Positions 5,347 through 7,503 of a stretch of 7,503 bases of DNA are shown piece by piece. The DNA lies in assembly GCA_900549445.1 (NCBI GenBank), contig UROS01000117.1, forward strand, positions 1 to 7,503. Reading direction: 5' to 3'. A program made the position numbers and the translations under genes. Numbering within the stretch: position 1 is the first letter of the stretch; every line of letters begins with the position of its first letter. Below the pieces are notes generated by a model. The model saw only the letters and a program-made list of their open reading frames with translations. It made no database searches and was not told where the DNA came from. This DNA is from an uncultured Porphyromonadaceae bacterium (GTDB taxonomy: Bacteria > Bacteroidota > Bacteroidia > Bacteroidales > Muribaculaceae).

Positions 5347-7113
5347 ATGTTCAGAAATAAAACCTGCGGAGAACTCCGCCTAAGCGACGCCGGACAGGAA
5401 GTGACGCTTGCCGGCTGGGTTCAGCGCACCCGCAAGATGGGCGGCATGACCTTTGTGGATCTCCGCGACCGTTATGGTATAACTCAGGTAGTTTTCAACA
5501 CCGAGACCGACGCCGATCTTCAGGAAGCGGCAAATCATCTCGGCCGCGAATACGTGGTGCAGATTACCGGCGAAGTGGCTGAACGCTACGCCAAGAACCC
5601 TGATCTTCCCACCGGCGAAATCGAAGTGATAGCCCGCAAGCTGCGTGTGCTCAATCCCAGCGAAATTCCACCTTTTACCATAGAGGACAACACCGACGGC
5701 GGCGATGACCTGCGGATGAAATACCGCTATCTCGACCTTCGCCGTCCCTCCGTACGCCGCAACCTTGAACTCCGCCACCGCATGGCGTTTGAAATTCGCC
5801 GTTACCTCGACTCGAAAGGTTTCCTCGAGGTTGAAACTCCGGTGCTCATAAAGTCAACCCCCGAAGGAGCGCGCGATTTTGTGGTTCCCTCGCGCATGAA
5901 TCCGGGTCAGTTCTATGCACTGCCTCAGTCGCCCCAGACGTTCAAGCAGCTTCTCATGGTGAGCGGATTCGACCGCTATTTCCAGATAGTGAAGTGCTTC
6001 CGCGACGAAGACCTGCGCGCCGACCGTCAGCCCGAGTTCACTCAAATCGACTGCGAGATGTCGTTTGTGGAGCAGGAAGATGTCCTGCAGATGTTCGAGG
6101 GTCTCGTAAAACATATATTTAAATATGTAAAGAATATCGACTTCAAGGATCCGTTCCCGCGTATGACGTGGGCCGACGCCATGCGTCTATACGGTTCCGA
6201 CAAGCCCGACACCCGCTTCGGAATGACCTTTGTGGAACTGAAGGATCTCACTACCGGCCACAATTTCGCCGTGCTCGACGATGCGGAATACGTCGGTGCC
6301 ATCGTAGCTCCGGGCTGCGCGAACTACACCCGCAAGCAGCTCGATCAGCTCACTGAATTCGTGAAGCGTCCGCAGGTAGGCGCCAAGGGAATGATGTGGG
6401 TGAAAATCGAGGAAGACGGCTCTATAAAAAGTTCCGTGTCAAAATTCTACAGCGAGGAGGATCTCCGCAAGTGGGCAGAGCGCGCCGAGGCAAAACCGGG
6501 CGACCTGATGCTTATACTCGCCGGCCCCGCAATGAAGACACGCAAACAGCTCAACGAACTCCGACTCGAGATGGGCACACGCCTCGGGCTGCGCGATCCG
6601 CAGAAATTCTCTTGCCTCTGGGTAATCGACTTCCCGCTCTTTGAATGGGACGACGAAACCCAGCGCTACTACGCGATGCACCACCCCTTCACATCGCCCA
6701 ACCCCGACGACATCCACCTGCTCGACACCGACACCGGCGCCGTCCGCGCTACGGCCTACGACATGGTAGTGAACGGCAACGAACTCGGAGGCGGATCAAT
6801 CCGAATCCACGAGGCTGAGCTTCAGGACCACATGTTCCGCCTGCTCGGTCTGAGCGAGGAAGATGCCCAGTATAAGTTCGGATTCCTGATGAACGCATTC
6901 AAATACGGCGCACCGCCTCACGGAGGTCTGGCATTCGGATTCGACCGTTTCGTGTCGATTCTCGCCGGTCTCGACTCCATCCGCGACGTTATCGCATTCC
7001 CGAAAAACAACTCAGGCCGCGATGTAATGATCGACGCACCAAGTGAAATCGACCAGATCCAGCTCGACGAACTCCAGATAGCATTATCGCCCAAAGACAG
7101 CAAAGAAGATTGA
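5347..7113 (+). CDS. aspS: Aspartate--tRNA ligase
   Basis: A 588-residue class II aminoacyl-tRNA synthetase that charges tRNA-Asp with aspartate in the cytoplasm; full length for the bacterial type. Residues 1 to about 105 form the OB-fold anticodon-binding domain (VTLAGWVQRTRKMGG at 19-33). The catalytic core shows a motif 1 region (RRYLDSKGFLEVETP, 151-165), the QSPQ aspartate-site loop (194-197), motif 2 FRDEDLRADRQPEFTQ (218-233) with R219 for ATP, and motif 3 GAPPHGGLAFGFDR (521-534) ending in R534. The insertion between motifs 2 and 3, about 290-410, is the GAD domain of bacterial AspRS. The position where non-discriminating enzymes usually have His is Met31 here, which suggests charging of tRNA-Asp only (inference). 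It has its own promoter, and its stop overlaps the next start by 4 bases, so the two genes are probably translated together. Confidence 0.98.
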   Translation: MFRNKTCGELRLSDAGQEVTLAGWVQRTRKMGGMTFVDLRDRYGITQVVFNTETDADLQEAANHLGREYVVQITGEVAERYAKNPDLPTGEIEVIARKLRVLNPSEIPPFTIEDNTDGGDDLRMKYRYLDLRRPSVRRNLELRHRMAFEIRRYLDSKGFLEVETPVLIKSTPEGARDFVVPSRMNPGQFYALPQSPQTFKQLLMVSGFDRYFQIVKCFRDEDLRADRQPEFTQIDCEMSFVEQEDVLQMFEGLVKHIFKYVKNIDFKDPFPRMTWADAMRLYGSDKPDTRFGMTFVELKDLTTGHNFAVLDDAEYVGAIVAPGCANYTRKQLDQLTEFVKRPQVGAKGMMWVKIEEDGSIKSSVSKFYSEEDLRKWAERAEAKPGDLMLILAGPAMKTRKQLNELRLEMGTRLGLRDPQKFSCLWVIDFPLFEWDDETQRYYAMHHPFTSPNPDDIHLLDTDTGAVRATAYDMVVNGNELGGGSIRIHEAELQDHMFRLLGLSEEDAQYKFGFLMNAFKYGAPPHGGLAFGFDRFVSILAGLDSIRDVIAFPKNNSGRDVMIDAPSEIDQIQLDELQIALSPKDSKED

Positions 7114-7474
7114 AAATATCGGATATTATATCGGCTATTGAAGCCTGTACTCCCGTAAGTTCCCAGGAAAGCTGGGACAATTCAGGACTGCAGGTTGCAG
7201 GTAGCAACCCCGGTGCAGAATGCTCCGGGGTGCTTCTGTGTGTGGATGTCACACCGGAGGTAATTGCTGAGGCACAAAGCCGCGGATGCAACCTCGTTGT
7301 ATCGCACCACCCGCTCATTTTCCGCGGGTTGAAACACCTGACCAGCGACTCTCAGCCCGAAATCTGCGCCATCGAGGCCATACGCCGCGGGATAGCCGTC
7401 TATTCGTGCCACACTCCCGCCGACGTGGCCGCCGGCATAGGGCTGTCGCACGAAATGGGCCGGCGGCTCGGACT
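7110..7474 (+). CDS. Nif3/DUF34 (YbgI) family dinuclear metal protein, 3' end missing
   Basis: About 121 genuine residues of the N-terminal part of a Nif3-like protein. The family has a two-metal centre, and many members are annotated GTP cyclohydrolase 1 type 2, though the in vivo role is unsettled. Signatures seen are the opening KISDIISAIEACTPVSSQE and WDNSGLQVAG (27-36), the metal-binding block VVSHHPLIFRGLK with its His pair, and SCHTPADVAAG with a further His ligand. The start is a TTG at 7110-7112 that shares TTGA with the aspS stop; no in-frame ATG occurs before the conserved part, so TTG is the natural choice. AAAGAAG just upstream may help initiation. The reading frame continues to the window edge only because the adapter sequence happens to be open. 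Residues from codon 123 on (CLLYTSPSP) are not real. Family members are roughly 250-370 residues, so half or more is missing. Confidence 0.9.
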
Positions 7475-7503
7475 CTGTCTCTTATACACATCTCCGAGCC
7501 CAC
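7475..7503. other. Illumina Nextera adapter contamination at the contig end
   Basis: Bases 7475-7493 read CTGTCTCTTATACACATCT, the reverse complement of the engineered 19-base Tn5 mosaic end used in tagmentation libraries. Bases 7494-7503 read CCGAGCCCAC, the start of the Nextera read-2 adapter in the same orientation. The mosaic end is a hybrid made in the laboratory and does not occur in natural Tn5, so this is untrimmed read-through and not a transposon end. Genomic sequence ends at about 7474; one or two bases at the join could belong to either side. Confidence 0.97.

Noticed and set aside
7475..7493. Genuine Tn5-like transposon end
   Set aside because: The 19-base mosaic end is an engineered hybrid and is followed by adapter bases, not by transposon sequence.
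7315..7503. Minus-strand open frame beginning MGSEMCIRDR
   Set aside because: Its first residues are translated Nextera adapter; the rest is opposite the Nif3-family gene.

Overview
The window looks like chromosomal DNA from a gut-type Bacteroidales bacterium. A Muribaculaceae-like member is my best guess, but nothing here fixes the family. The grounds are: promoters of the Bacteroidetes form (TAnnTTTG at -7, with TTTG about 20 bases further upstream), A-rich leaders instead of clear Shine-Dalgarno sites, a tandem META-domain lipoprotein, and an AspRS and C-terminal protease of Bacteroidales type in fairly GC-rich DNA.

Layout. 1-851 (minus): 5' part of a lipoprotein gene with two META (HslJ-like) domains, running off the left edge. 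852-1074: divergent intergenic region with a strong plus-strand promoter, a weaker candidate minus-strand promoter, and overlapping inverted repeats in the lipoprotein leader. 1075-3094 (plus): a two-gene cassette, a putative type II restriction endonuclease followed, with a 17-base overlap, by an amino-methylating DNA methyltransferase. Several rows here are visibly AT-richer than the neighbouring genes. 3178-5287 (plus): a dCMP deaminase-family gene and a membrane-anchored S41 processing protease 49 bases downstream. 5347-7474 (plus): aspS, overlapping by 4 bases a Nif3/DUF34-family gene that is cut off.

The last 29 bases (7475-7503) are not genomic. They match the engineered Tn5 mosaic end followed by Illumina Nextera read-2 adapter. 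True sequence stops at about 7474, and the last ten residues read from the Nif3 frame are adapter-derived.

How it works together. The core genes cover pyrimidine nucleotide supply (dCMP deaminase), envelope proteolysis (S41 protease), tRNA charging (aspS) and a conserved metalloprotein of uncertain role (Nif3 family). The accessory element is the restriction-modification cassette, presumably anti-phage, sitting between the lipoprotein gene and the deaminase-protease pair. I cannot assign the nuclease to a named family or give its recognition sequence, and it is the best candidate here for something little described. I see no tRNA, rRNA, CRISPR array, insertion sequence or convincing intrinsic terminator.
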